This document shows, in pieces, positions 18,844 to 29,651 of a DNA stretch of 64,000 nt (its first letter is position 1; every line of letters starts with the position of its first letter). Under the pieces are notes generated by a model. That model saw only the letters and a program-made list of their open reading frames with translations. It ran no database searches and was not told where the DNA came from. The stretch lies in the NCBI RefSeq assembly GCF_014197795.1, contig NZ_JACIGI010000008.1:1-64000 (forward strand), read 5' to 3'. The position numbers and the translations under genes were made by a program. Source of the stretch: Roseospira goensis (lineage in GTDB: Bacteria; Pseudomonadota; Alphaproteobacteria; Rhodospirillales; Rhodospirillaceae).

Positions 18844-19722
18844 CTAGTCGGTGCCGGCGCGGGCGGCGGCGCCCGGTCCCGGGTCGGCGATGATGCCGTC
18901 CGGGCCGTAGTCCAGGATTCGCACCAGTTCCAGGCGGCCTTCCTCGATGAACAGTTCGACGCGGATGTGGCCCTCGTCCACCGAGGCGACAACGCCCACG
19001 GGCAGCCCCGGCGGGAAGGCCCCCGTCACCCCGGAGGTGACGATGCGGTCGCCGGGCGAGACGCCGGCCTTGGCTTTGAGGAACGCCAGTTCCGGCCGGT
19101 TGCTGTTGTCGCCGACTAGGATGGCGCGGGCCCGGCTCTCCTCCATCACCACGGGGATCTTGGAGTTGATGTCGGTCAGCAGCAGGACCCGGCTGGAGCG
19201 CGCGCCCACCTCCGTCAGGCGGCCCACCAGCCCCTCGGCCGCGACCACGACCTGACCCTTGCGGGCGCCGTCGCGGGCGCCGACCGTCACCAGCAGGCTG
19301 CGCGCGAACACGCCGCCCGTGTCGGCGACGACGCGCCCGGTGATGGAGCGCGGCCGCGGGTCCGGCACCAGGTTCGCGAGGTCCCGCAGGCGCTGGTTCT
19401 CCACCTGGAGCTGGCGCGCCAGCGTCTGCCAGCGCAGCAGGCGCTGGTTCTCCTCGCGCAGGCGGGCGTTCTCCTCGCGGATGGCGGCCAGTTCACGGAT
19501 GTTGTTCATGACCGCGCCGACGCTGGCCGCCGGCTTCGACATGACCTCCAGCACGGGCGCCAGCGCGTCGGTGACGGCATGACTGAGCCGGGTCACCAGG
19601 ACCGTGTCCGCCTTGCCCAGCAGCATCAGACCGAACGCCGCCGCCACCAGCACCACGAAGGCGAGCCGGTGCAGCGCCACCTTCATGGCGCCGAAGCGGG
19701 ACAGTTGTCCGTTGGGCTGCAT
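18844..19722 (-). CDS. mreC: Rod-shape-determining protein MreC
   Basis: A 292-residue periplasmic scaffold protein of the elongasome. One N-terminal transmembrane segment (about residues 20-38) is followed by a coiled coil rich in Glu/Arg/Leu (about residues 75-115, REENARLREENQRLLRWQ) and two beta-rich MreC domains. ATG 19722 is preferred; a GTG lies one codon upstream. It follows mreB after 191 bp and precedes mreD. The family's conserved GxVGR-type motif is present as AEGLVGRLTEVG. Confidence 0.95.
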   Translation of the reverse strand: MQPNGQLSRFGAMKVALHRLAFVVLVAAAFGLMLLGKADTVLVTRLSHAVTDALAPVLEVMSKPAASVGAVMNNIRELAAIREENARLREENQRLLRWQTLARQLQVENQRLRDLANLVPDPRPRSITGRVVADTGGVFARSLLVTVGARDGARKGQVVVAAEGLVGRLTEVGARSSRVLLLTDINSKIPVVMEESRARAILVGDNSNRPELAFLKAKAGVSPGDRIVTSGVTGAFPPGLPVGVVASVDEGHIRVELFIEEGRLELVRILDYGPDGIIADPGPGAAARAGTD

Positions 19723-19913
19723 CACGGGCCGCCTCGCCCTGACATAATCCGGTTGCGACAGGTCCGGTTGCGCGGGATCCGAGTCCTACGGATCCAGCGA
19801 ACGCCGGGTGGCGGCTCGCCGCCCGGCGCGACGGTCGCGCTGTCGCCTCGCCGCCGTCCGCGTGCTCGATCCCGATCCCGATCCCGACCCCGATTCCGTC
19901 CGGCCCGCCCGGG

Positions 19914-21445
<1,532 letters not shown>

Positions 21446-22501
21446 ATGACCGGCGTCGGCCTGCTGCGATCCATGACCGGGGTGCTGTGGTTCGGGGCCG
21501 TGGTCCTGATCGGCTCGGTGCTGGTGCTGGGCAAGGACGTCCTGGTGCCGCTCGCGGTCGCCCTGATCGTCTGGTACCTCATCAATGCCCTGACCGAGGG
21601 CTTCTCGAACCTGCCGCGCATTGGCTCGCGGCTGCCCGGTTGGCTGTGCCGCACGCTGGCGCTTCTGGTCATCGCGATGCTGCTGTACCTGTTCGGCCGC
21701 CTGGCGAGCCAGAACATCGCCGAGGTCACACAGACCGCGCCCGCCTATCAGGAGAACCTGCGCACTCTGATGCATGACCTCAGCGTCCGGCTCGGCCTGG
21801 AGGGGCCGGTGGATCTCGGCGAGTGGATCCGCCAGATCCGGCTGGAATCGGTGCTGCCGGAGCTGGCGGGCGCGCTGTCCAGCCTGCTCGGGATGGCCGG
21901 CCTGATCGTCGCCTACGTGATCTTCCTGCTGATCGAGCAGCACCGCTTCGGCGCCAAGATCCATGCCCTGTTCCCGGATCCGGAGCGCGAGCAGTGGGTG
22001 CGCACCATGCTGACCCGGATCCAGGAGGATATCCGCACCTACGTCTGGATCAAGACCCTGACCAGCGCCCTGACCGGCGCGGTCAGCTACGCGGTGCTGA
22101 TCATCGTCGGGGTCGACTACGCCGCCTTCTGGGGCGTGTTGATCTTCCTGATGAACTACATTCCCACCATCGGCTCGCTCCTGGGGGTGATGTTCCCGGC
22201 GGTGCTGGCGCTGGTGCAGTTCCCCACGCCGGTGCCGGCGCTGGTGGTGGCGGGCGTGCTCGGCAGCGTGCAGTTCACCATCGGCAGCCTGATCGAACCC
22301 CGGCTGATGGGCCAGTCCCTCAACCTCAGCCCGTTGGTGGTCATCCTCTCGCTGGTGGTGTGGGGCAACATCTGGGGTGTGGTCGGCATGTTCCTGTGCG
22401 TGCCGCTCACCGGGATCATCATGATCGTGATGTCGTACTTCCCGGGCACCCGGCCGATCGCCATCCTGCTGTCCAGCGACGGCCGCGTGCGCTACGACTG
22501 A
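21446..22501 (+). CDS. AI-2E family (TqsA/PerM-like) transporter
   Basis: A 351-residue integral membrane protein of the AI-2E/PerM family: two N-terminal helices, a cytoplasmic region (about residues 85-150), then a cluster of helices. The conserved C-terminal signature is present as FWGVLIFLMNYIPTIGSLLG followed by SLIEPRLMGQSLNLSPLVV. Members have been linked to export of autoinducer-2 or to ion exchange, so the substrate is not predictable. ATG 21446 has GGGAGAGA five bases upstream; the frame stays open 122 codons further 5' without coding character. The 3' end overlaps the convergent kinase gene by 10 bp. Confidence 0.88.
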   Translation: MTGVGLLRSMTGVLWFGAVVLIGSVLVLGKDVLVPLAVALIVWYLINALTEGFSNLPRIGSRLPGWLCRTLALLVIAMLLYLFGRLASQNIAEVTQTAPAYQENLRTLMHDLSVRLGLEGPVDLGEWIRQIRLESVLPELAGALSSLLGMAGLIVAYVIFLLIEQHRFGAKIHALFPDPEREQWVRTMLTRIQEDIRTYVWIKTLTSALTGAVSYAVLIIVGVDYAAFWGVLIFLMNYIPTIGSLLGVMFPAVLALVQFPTPVPALVVAGVLGSVQFTIGSLIEPRLMGQSLNLSPLVVILSLVVWGNIWGVVGMFLCVPLTGIIMIVMSYFPGTRPIAILLSSDGRVRYD

Positions 22502-24582
22502 CGTGATGCCTCGTCCGGGCCGGTCGGCGCGCCGTGGTCGGCCTCGTCCGCCGGGGCCAGCGGCAGGGCCACGTGGAACGTGGTGCCGACGCCGGGTTCG
22601 GACTCCAGCCAGATGCGCCCGCCGTGGCTCTCGGCGATGCTGCGGCACAGGCTGAGGCCCATGCCGGTGCCGGGGTAGGAACTGGCCGGGTGCAGGCGCT
22701 GGAAGAACAGAAAGATGCGGTCGTGATAGGCGGGGTCGATGCCGATCCCGTTGTCGGCCACCGACAGCACGGCCTCGTCGTCGGTCACCGCCGCCTCGAC
22801 ACGGACCTTGGCCGGACGCTCCGGGTCGCGATACTTCAGCGCGTTCTCGATCAGGTTCTGCATCAGGCTGACGAGCAGGGGCTCGCGCCCGTGCACGACC
22901 GGCAGCGTCGGGGCCACCGACACTTTGGCCCCGGTTTCCTCGATCCGGGCGGCCAGGGTTGCCAACACGCGATCGAGCACCCGCCCGAGCGGCACCGCCA
23001 CAAACGGTTCCTCGGAGCGCTGGACACGGACGAAGGTCAGCAGGTCGCCGATCATGTCGTGCATGCGCCGGGCGCCCTCGCTGGCGTAGTCGATGAAGGC
23101 GTCGGCGTCGGCGTCGAGCCGGCCGCGGTAGCGCCGCCGCAACAGGCCCACGTAGCTGGCGATGATGCGCAGCGGCTCGCGCAGGTCGTGGGAGGCGACA
23201 TAGACGAACCGCTCCAGGTCGGCGGTGGATTTCTCCAGGTTGCGGGTCTGCCGCTCCAGGGCGGCCTCGGCTGCATCGCGGCGCGTCGCGGCCCCCTTGA
23301 GGGCCTGCGCCAGGCGGGTCGTCTCCGCCAGCCGCATGGCGTTGGTGTCCAGGCGCTCGGGATGACGGCCGTCGTCGGCCAGGAAGCCCTCCAGTTGCGC
23401 CATCTCGCCGCCGATCCGGCGGGCGCTGTCGAGCGCGATCAGGTAGCTCGCCGCGGCCAGCAGCACCACGAGGCCGGTGCCCAGCAGCAGATCAAGCAAC
23501 GCCTCGCGCCGGGTGTCGTGGCGCATGGCGGCGATGGCCGCATTGATGTCGTCGACGGGCACCCCGGCCCCCACGTACCACTCCCACTCGGGCACCGGCA
23601 GGACGTAGCTCAGCTTGTGGGACGGTTGCATGCCGTGTTCGATGTCGGGCCGGACATACTCGACGAAACCGCCGCCGCCGCGCGCGGCGGCGATCAGTTC
23701 CTGCACGATCTTGACGCCGTGGCGGTCCGTGACCTCCCACATGTTGCGCCCCTCGGCGGGCCCGAGCAGGCTGACCCCCGCCCAGGTGCCGGCGAAGATG
23801 TAGCCGTCCTCGCCGAAGTGCATCGAGCGGAGCTGTGCCAGGGTCTCGGCCTTGATGTCGGCGGTCATGTCGGCGATGTAGTCGCCCGCGGCGATGGCCC
23901 ATCCCAGCGGCTCGAAATGGGCCAGATAGGCGATCTTGCGATGGTTCGGGCCCGCCCGAGTGGGATGGAACCATTTGTAGGTGTGGAACCCGGTGCCCTG
24001 GTCGCGCACCATGTCCAGCATGCTCTGGACGAACGGCTGCCCGGTGCTGTCCCGCAGGTCCCGGGTGTCCGTGCCTTCGAGCGCCGGATTGGCCGCATGC
24101 AGGATCGCGCGGCCGGTGGCGATGTCCAGAACGAAAAAGTAGCCGCGCCCGTTGTTGAACCGAAGCGGGCGCAGCGCCTCACGGATCATCACCTCCGCTT
24201 CTTGGTCGGACGCCCGATGGGGACGCGTGCGCCAGATATGACTGGCCACGGCGAGCGCGCTCTGCACGCGCTCGCGGATCACCGCGCGCGCCCGCGCTTC
24301 CACGGTCCGGCGCTGGTGCTGGGCGCCGTTGACCGCCGTCTCGACCAGCGCCCGGATGTAGGCCCGGCGCTCCTCCATGAGGGTCTCGGCCCGGTAGCGG
24401 ACCTCGGCGTTCATGGTGCGGTACAGGTCGAGACCCCAGTACGCGTAGAGCGTCATCAACGCGGCCGCGAACGCGACGAACAGGCGCAGCGACAGAGACC
24501 GGACGACCCCGGGTCGCTCGCGCGCCACCGCTTCAGGTCCGCGAGGCACGGGGCCGGGGTCCGGCGCTGTGGCGGTCGTCAT
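22492..24582 (-). CDS. Cache-domain sensor histidine kinase
   Basis: A 696-residue transmembrane kinase. The first membrane segment is about residues 31-48. A large periplasmic Cache-type sensor region follows to about residue 350, containing NNGRGYFFVLDIATGRAILH and a second similar unit FGEDGYIFAGTW, typical of sensors for small organic ligands. A second membrane helix is near residues 360-380, then a coiled coil, HisKA and HATPase_c. The phospho-accepting His465 lies in VASHDLREPLRII. The ATP-binding N box (NLIENALKYRDP), D-x-G box (VADNGIGIDP) and G box (GTGMGLSLC) are intact. The DLREPL form is typical of phytochrome-like HisKA kinases. No response regulator is adjacent, so it is an orphan. 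Confidence 0.9.
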   Translation of the reverse strand: MTTATAPDPGPVPRGPEAVARERPGVVRSLSLRLFVAFAAALMTLYAYWGLDLYRTMNAEVRYRAETLMEERRAYIRALVETAVNGAQHQRRTVEARARAVIRERVQSALAVASHIWRTRPHRASDQEAEVMIREALRPLRFNNGRGYFFVLDIATGRAILHAANPALEGTDTRDLRDSTGQPFVQSMLDMVRDQGTGFHTYKWFHPTRAGPNHRKIAYLAHFEPLGWAIAAGDYIADMTADIKAETLAQLRSMHFGEDGYIFAGTWAGVSLLGPAEGRNMWEVTDRHGVKIVQELIAAARGGGGFVEYVRPDIEHGMQPSHKLSYVLPVPEWEWYVGAGVPVDDINAAIAAMRHDTRREALLDLLLGTGLVVLLAAASYLIALDSARRIGGEMAQLEGFLADDGRHPERLDTNAMRLAETTRLAQALKGAATRRDAAEAALERQTRNLEKSTADLERFVYVASHDLREPLRIIASYVGLLRRRYRGRLDADADAFIDYASEGARRMHDMIGDLLTFVRVQRSEEPFVAVPLGRVLDRVLATLAARIEETGAKVSVAPTLPVVHGREPLLVSLMQNLIENALKYRDPERPAKVRVEAAVTDDEAVLSVADNGIGIDPAYHDRIFLFFQRLHPASSYPGTGMGLSLCRSIAESHGGRIWLESEPGVGTTFHVALPLAPADEADHGAPTGPDEASRQS

Positions 24583-24835
24583 GTGTGGCGCTTGGTCTCA
24601 CCCTGGCCTTCGCGTTCGGTCCGTTGCACTCGGTCCGCGGCCCGGCATGGGACCCATCCACCGGTCCCCGGGCCCAGGAGCAGAGGGGTGTCCCACCCGA
24701 TACCTCGGACATCGGCCCTCCAGACCACGGGGGTGGGCCTGAACGACCAAGGTCGCCGCCAAGTCTAGTGGAGACCGCCGCCCCTTGCACAGAGGCAAAG
24801 CCGTGCGTCGATGATCGCCGTCGGGGCGACGCCGA

Positions 24836-26512
24836 TCAACCGCCGGCGCGGATCTGGCTCAGGGTGCGCGTGGGCGTGATCGCCTCGGGGTCCAGGCGGA
24901 TATCCAGCAGCGCCGGTCCCCCGCTGCCCTCGGCGTGGGCGCGGGCCCGGTCGAAGGCGGGCGCGAACGCTGCGGTCTCCGCCACCACCTCGCCGAAGGC
25001 GCCATAGGCCCGGGCCAGGGCGGCGAAGTCGGGGTTGACCAGATCGGTTCCGCTGATGCGGCCGGGGTAGCTGCGCTCCTGATGCATGCGGATGGTGCCG
25101 TACATGCCGTTGTTGACCACCAGGACCAGGATCGGCAGGCGTTCCTGCACCATGGTGCCGAACTCCTGGCCGGTCATCTGAAAGTCGCCGTCGCCGGTGA
25201 CGCACAGCACCAGTCGGTCGGGGTGGGCGAGCTGCGCGCCGATCGCACCCGGCAGGGCGTAGCCCATCGACCCGGACGTCGGCGCCACCTGGGTGCCGAA
25301 GCGGCGGAAGCGGCGGAACCGGTGCACCCAGGTGGCAAAGTTGCCGGCGCCGTTGGTGAAGATGGCGTCGTCCGGCAGGGTGGCGTTCAGGTGGGCCATG
25401 ATTGGCCCCATCTGCACCGCGCCGGGGCCGTCCTCCGGCGGCGTGGACCACAGCCGGTAGGCGTGATGGGCGGCCTTGGCCAGGGTGTCGTCGCGTCGGC
25501 GCAGCGGGGCCGGCACGCCGGCGAGGGCGGCGGCGAAGGCGCGCGGCGTGGCGACGATCCCCACCGCCGGACGGTAGACGCGACCCAGTTCCTCCGGATC
25601 CGGATGCACATGGATCAGCGTCTGGCGCGGCCCGGGAATGCCGAGCAGCTCGTAGTTCTGCGACGGCACCTCCGACAGGCGTCCGCCCACGAGCAGGATG
25701 ACGTCCGCCTCGCGCACCCGCTTGGCCAGCGCCGGGTTGACGCCGAGCCCCAGGTCGCCGGCGTAGTGCGGGTGGGCGTGGTCGAACAGCATCTGGCGCC
25801 GGAACGAACAGGCCACCGGCAGGCCCCGGCCCTCCGCGAAGCGGGCGAAGGCGCCCACCGCGGCGGCGTCCCAGCGGCTGCCGCCCAGGATCGCGAGCGG
25901 CCGCTCGGCGCCGTCGACCAGGGCGGTCATGCGGACCATGTCGCGCTCGCCGGGATGGATCTCCGGCGGCGCGAACCCCTTGCCCAGGGCGACGCCGGTG
26001 GCGTCCTCGCGCAGCATGTCCTCGGGCAGGCCCAGCACGACCGGACCGGGCCGGCCCGCGGTCGCCACGTGGAAGGCGCGCGAGATCATTTCCGGGACCC
26101 GGTCGGCGCGGTCGATGTCGGCGACCCACTTGGCCAGGCCGCCGAACATCTGGCGCAGGTCGACCTCCTGGAACGCCTCGCGCTCGCGCGTGTCGCGCCG
26201 GATCTGGCCGACGAACAGGATCAGCGGGGTCGAGTCGTGACAGGCCACGTGCAGACCGGCGGCGGCGTTGGTGGCGCCGGGGCCGCGCGTGACGAAGGCC
26301 ACACCGGGCTGACCGGTCAGCTTGGCCTGGGCCTCGGCCGCCATCGCGGCGCCGCTCTCGTGGCGGCAGCAGACGAACCGGATGGCGGAATCGTGCAAGG
26401 CATCCAGCACCCCCAGATAGCTCTCGCCGGGGACACCGTAGACCTGTCGGACGGCGTGCCGCTCCAGGCAGCCGACCACCCACTCGCCTCCGGTCGCCGT
26501 GATCCGCTCCAT
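24836..26512 (-). CDS. ThDP-dependent acetolactate-synthase-like enzyme
   Basis: A 558-residue three-domain thiamine-diphosphate enzyme of the acetolactate synthase/benzoylformate decarboxylase superfamily. The catalytic Glu52 is in RHESGAAMAAEA. The FVTRGPGATNA segment follows, and the ThDP/metal-binding motif GDGDFQM starts at Gly440 and ends in NN near residue 466. No regulatory-subunit gene is adjacent and the context is not ilv, so biosynthetic acetolactate synthase is unlikely. A 2-oxoacid decarboxylase or lyase acting on the substrate of the neighbouring TRAP transporter is possible; this is inference. ATG 26512 follows a strong GGAGGAG. 253 bp separate it from the kinase start and 255 bp from the racemase-like gene. 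Confidence 0.85.
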   Translation of the reverse strand: MERITATGGEWVVGCLERHAVRQVYGVPGESYLGVLDALHDSAIRFVCCRHESGAAMAAEAQAKLTGQPGVAFVTRGPGATNAAAGLHVACHDSTPLILFVGQIRRDTREREAFQEVDLRQMFGGLAKWVADIDRADRVPEMISRAFHVATAGRPGPVVLGLPEDMLREDATGVALGKGFAPPEIHPGERDMVRMTALVDGAERPLAILGGSRWDAAAVGAFARFAEGRGLPVACSFRRQMLFDHAHPHYAGDLGLGVNPALAKRVREADVILLVGGRLSEVPSQNYELLGIPGPRQTLIHVHPDPEELGRVYRPAVGIVATPRAFAAALAGVPAPLRRRDDTLAKAAHHAYRLWSTPPEDGPGAVQMGPIMAHLNATLPDDAIFTNGAGNFATWVHRFRRFRRFGTQVAPTSGSMGYALPGAIGAQLAHPDRLVLCVTGDGDFQMTGQEFGTMVQERLPILVLVVNNGMYGTIRMHQERSYPGRISGTDLVNPDFAALARAYGAFGEVVAETAAFAPAFDRARAHAEGSGGPALLDIRLDPEAITPTRTLSQIRAGG

Positions 26513-26767
26513 GTGGTCCTGTCTCCTCCGGCGCAGTCGGGCCGTGGGTCGATGATGGTTGCCCCGGCCTCAGGTGGTGTTGGCGCCCGTGCCCCGGATC
26601 GGTGGTGGCACGGCGCGGCCTGCCCTCGGGGCCGCGGCCCGGGCGCCCGACGCCGCGGTGACCGCGCGCCGGTGGGGCGGCTGGCGGGCTCGGCGGCCCT
26701 CCGAGAAGCGCGCGGGAGTGTGGTCGAAACCGGGCGTGGACGGCAAGCGGGAAGGCGTCCGTCGGGG

Positions 26768-27496
26768 TCACCACAGGCGGGTCGCCATCCACTTGACGGT
26801 CGTGGCGAGGTCATGGACCGGTGCCCCGGCCTCCTGGCGGATGCGGGCCGCGAACGGCGCCAGGTTGGTGCATTCCAGCAGCACGGCATCCAGGTGGCCA
26901 CCGGCCCGCGCGCGCAGGCGGCGCGCGGCCAGCGCGGCCTCCGCCTCGGCGGCGGCGGCATCCAGCGTCGGACGGTCCTCGCGGATGGCGGGATAGAAGG
27001 CGCGCGACTGCTCCATCCCCTCGATCAGCACGTCGGGGTCCCAGGCGGTATCGAAGTGTGCCGGCGACAGCGCCCGGGAATCGAAGGTCAGAACGCCGAT
27101 CCGCGCCGTCGGCCCATGGGCGGCGCGCAGCAGCGGCAGCAGCAACAGCGCGCTGGCCAGCACCGGCACGGCCACCGCCGCCCGTAGCGTGTGCTGCACG
27201 ACCCCGAGAAAGCCGCAGCTCGTGGCGATCAGGCCCGCGCCTTCGGCCTCCAGCTCGCGGGCGGCGGCCACCAGGGCGTCGGTCAGCGGGTCCGCCGGTC
27301 CCTCGGCCCGCACGACGGCGCCGACTCGCGCCGCCGCCACGCGCCGGTACACGACCCGGCCGTCAAAGGTGTCGGGGTGCCCGATGTCGCCGGGCAGGCG
27401 CGGGAAGCGCGTCGCCAGCATGATGACCCCGACGGGCGGCGGGCCGTCCGTGTGCGGCCTGGGCGGGGCCGGAGGGGAGGGTGGATCAGGCTCCAT
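26768..27496 (-). CDS. Aspartate/glutamate racemase family protein
   Basis: A 242-residue cofactor-independent racemase-superfamily protein. Both catalytic cysteines of the two-base mechanism are present: Cys94 in ATSCGF and Cys209 in LLECTN. These residues distinguish true racemases from single-Cys arylmalonate decarboxylases. The first 20 residues are Pro-rich and may not all be translated; the fold starts near PVGVIML. It is transcribed towards the ThDP enzyme and divergent from the TRAP genes. The substrate may be an amino acid, hydantoin or related acid; it cannot be decided from sequence. Confidence 0.8.
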   Translation of the reverse strand: MEPDPPSPPAPPRPHTDGPPPVGVIMLATRFPRLPGDIGHPDTFDGRVVYRRVAAARVGAVVRAEGPADPLTDALVAAARELEAEGAGLIATSCGFLGVVQHTLRAAVAVPVLASALLLLPLLRAAHGPTARIGVLTFDSRALSPAHFDTAWDPDVLIEGMEQSRAFYPAIREDRPTLDAAAAEAEAALAARRLRARAGGHLDAVLLECTNLAPFAARIRQEAGAPVHDLATTVKWMATRLW

Positions 27497-27912
27497 GGCG
27501 ATCCCGGGGCAGGAGGCGGGCCGGACGCGGGATGGGCGCGACCTCCGCCGCGCGATCGGTATTGTGCGGCGGCCTGCGGGCCGGGCGCAAGAGGGCCGCT
27601 CTGCGCCTTCAGGACCATCGGGTGAAAGCTCCTGGGCGCGCCTTGACTGCCGATGAAATGCTGACGCGTCGTCACGATCTGTCGAAAACGCGTCACAGGT
27701 GGCGACATCGGGCCGGCAGAACCCGGAAACGGCTCACGAGCCCGTTCACCCGATGGCCCCGTCTGCGCCTTTGACCGCGGGGCGCCGGCCGGCTAACACT
27801 TTCGTGCGGGGGGCTGGCTCGCCCCGACACAAAACCACCCTCGGGCCCGGCACCAACCCGGACAACGACCCAGCTAAAGACCCAGCTAAAGACCACGGGA
27901 GGCTTTCGCACC
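27497..27912. other. Divergent intergenic region racemase-like gene / dctP
   Basis: 416 bp with no supportable gene. It ends with two exact copies of a 12-bp unit just before the dctP ribosome-binding site. It presumably carries the promoters of both transcription units, but no convincing hexamers stand out. Confidence 0.55.
27867..27894. repeat. 12-bp tandem direct repeat upstream of dctP
   Basis: GACCCAGCTAAA occurs twice in tandem (27867-27878, 27879-27890) with the first four bases of a third copy, about 20 bp before the dctP start. It could be a binding site for a regulator of the transporter, or a slippage product in the leader. Confidence 0.6.
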
Positions 27913-28938
27913 ATGCCGCATCCGTCGACCAGCCGCCATGGCCGCATCCGGGACGTTGTCCTGGCCGCGGCCGTCGCCGTCGTCGCCAGCGCGACCACCC
28001 TGGCTCTGGGCGTTCGCGCCGCGCAGGCCGAGGTCTGGGACATGCCGATGGCCTACGCGGCCTCCAACTATCACTCCGAGAACAACGCCAAGTTCGCCGC
28101 CGCCGTCACCGAGCGCACCGGCGGCGCGTTGGAGATCAAGACCCACCCCGGCGGCTCGCTGGTGCCGGGCGGCGAGATCTTCGGCGCCGTGCGGCGCGGC
28201 ATCGCCCCCATCGGCGAGCGCCTGATGTCGGCCCTGGGCAACGAGCATCCGATCTTCGAGATCGACGCCGTGCCGTTCCTGGCCACCAGCTTCGAGGATT
28301 CGCGAAAGCTCTACGAGGCATCCAAGGACGCGACCGAGCAGGTGCTGGAGGACAAGGGCCTCAAGCTGCTCTACGCCGTGCCGTGGCCGCCCCAGGGCCT
28401 TTATGCCGTCAGGCCGATCGAAAGCGTGTCGGACATGGAGGGCCTGAAGTTCCGTGCCTACAACGCGGCGACGTCGCAGCTCGCCGAGATGATGGGCGCC
28501 ATTCCGACCAAGATCGAGACCGCCGAGCTGTCGCAGGCCTTCGCCACCGGCGTGGCCGAGAGCATGATCTCGTCGGGCTCCACCGGCTACGACCGCAAGA
28601 TCTGGGAGTTCGTGGACTACTGGTATGACGTGCAGGCCTGGCTGCCGAAGAACATGGTGATCGTCAACCGGGACGCCTGGGACGCGCTGGACGAGCAGAC
28701 CCAGGGAATCGTTCTGGAGGAAGCGGCGAAGGCCGAAGAGGCCGGCTGGGCCGAGGCCCAACGGCTCGCCGACTGGTACAAGGAGCAGCTCGCCGCCAAC
28801 GGCATGACGGTGGCGCCGCCGAGCCCGACCCTGAAGGCCGAGTTCCAGGAGCTGGGCGCCGAGATGGCCGCCGACTGGACCGAGCGTGCCGGCGAGATGG
28901 GCGAGACCGTCCTGGAGACCTACGAAAGCATGGAGTAG
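27913..28938 (+). CDS. TRAP transporter solute-binding protein DctP-type
   Basis: A 341-residue periplasmic binding protein. The N-terminal signal peptide ends near A-Q-A-E-V-W (about residue 38-40). The mature protein has the DctP-family layout, including a conserved SGSTGYDRKIWEFVDYWYD region. It captures an organic acid and delivers it to the DctQM membrane complex encoded downstream. GGGAGG lies about ten bases before the ATG. A 182-bp gap with a GC-rich hairpin separates it from dctQ, as often seen where the binding protein is made in excess. Ligand unknown; the divergent ThDP and racemase-family genes are hints. Confidence 0.92.
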   Translation: MPHPSTSRHGRIRDVVLAAAVAVVASATTLALGVRAAQAEVWDMPMAYAASNYHSENNAKFAAAVTERTGGALEIKTHPGGSLVPGGEIFGAVRRGIAPIGERLMSALGNEHPIFEIDAVPFLATSFEDSRKLYEASKDATEQVLEDKGLKLLYAVPWPPQGLYAVRPIESVSDMEGLKFRAYNAATSQLAEMMGAIPTKIETAELSQAFATGVAESMISSGSTGYDRKIWEFVDYWYDVQAWLPKNMVIVNRDAWDALDEQTQGIVLEEAAKAEEAGWAEAQRLADWYKEQLAANGMTVAPPSPTLKAEFQELGAEMAADWTERAGEMGETVLETYESME

Positions 28939-28948
28939 CGCCGCGGGG

Positions 28949-28974
28949 GCCGGGCGGGACTGTCCCGGCCCGGC
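28949..28974 (+). terminator. GC-rich hairpin between dctP and dctQ
   Basis: Arms GCCGGGC (28949-28955) and GCCCGGC (28968-28974) plus inner GGGA/TCCC pairs form a strong stem with one bulged G and a CTG loop. No T-run follows. It more likely stabilises the dctP message 3' end or attenuates than terminates fully. Confidence 0.5.
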
Positions 28975-29120
28975 TCCTGTCCGCGTCCGGCACACGTTGG
29001 GGTGAGTGCCGCGATCCCCAACGCCCCATGCCTCCTGATGGGGATCAGCTTGAGGGCTCTCACGCGGGATGATGGATGTCTCTGCTGCCATGCCGCTCGC
29101 GACCTGAGGATATCCCCCGC

Positions 29121-29651
29121 ATGCCCTTTTTCGCCGTCCTCGCACGGGGCCTCGACCGCTTCTACGTGGCCTGCGGCGTCATCAGCGCCCTCTGTCTGGT
29201 CAGCCTGACCGCGCTGATCCTGGCCAGCATCGTCTCGCGCCTGCTCGGGGTCTACCTGGGCGGGGTGACCGAGATGGCCGGCTATGCCATGGCGGCCGGC
29301 TCGTTCTTCGGCATGCCCTACGCGTTTCGCTCCGGGGCGCACATCCGCGTCAGCCTGCTGATCGCCAACCTCTCGGGCCGGGCACGCTGGCTGTTCGAAC
29401 TGTGGGCGCGCGCCGTGATCGCGGCCGCCACCGTCTACCTGGCGGTCTACTTCTGCCGCCTGGCGTACTTCTCCTGGGACTTCGGCGAGGTCAGCGAGGG
29501 CGGCGACGCCATCCCGCTGTGGATCCCGCAAAGCGTGATGGCGGCCGGGGCGGTCTGCTTCGCGATCTCCGCGGTCGATTCCTTCATCCGCGCGATCGTC
29601 GAGGGCGAATACAGCCTGACCGCGCCCGAAGCCGAGGGAGGGCGCGAGTGA
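29121..29651 (+). CDS. TRAP transporter small permease DctQ-type
   Basis: A 176-residue membrane protein with four predicted transmembrane helices, the normal DctQ layout. The loop YAFRSGAHIRVSLLIANL matches the family's conserved cytoplasmic segment. ATG 29121 has CTGAGGA about ten bases upstream. Its stop overlaps the dctM start by one base (TGATG at 29649-29653), so the two membrane subunits are translationally coupled. Confidence 0.9.
   Translation: MPFFAVLARGLDRFYVACGVISALCLVSLTALILASIVSRLLGVYLGGVTEMAGYAMAAGSFFGMPYAFRSGAHIRVSLLIANLSGRARWLFELWARAVIAAATVYLAVYFCRLAYFSWDFGEVSEGGDAIPLWIPQSVMAAGAVCFAISAVDSFIRAIVEGEYSLTAPEAEGGRE

Noticed and set aside
24935-27187. 750-residue plus-strand open frame
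   Set aside because: Antisense to the ThDP and racemase-family genes, which carry catalytic motifs.
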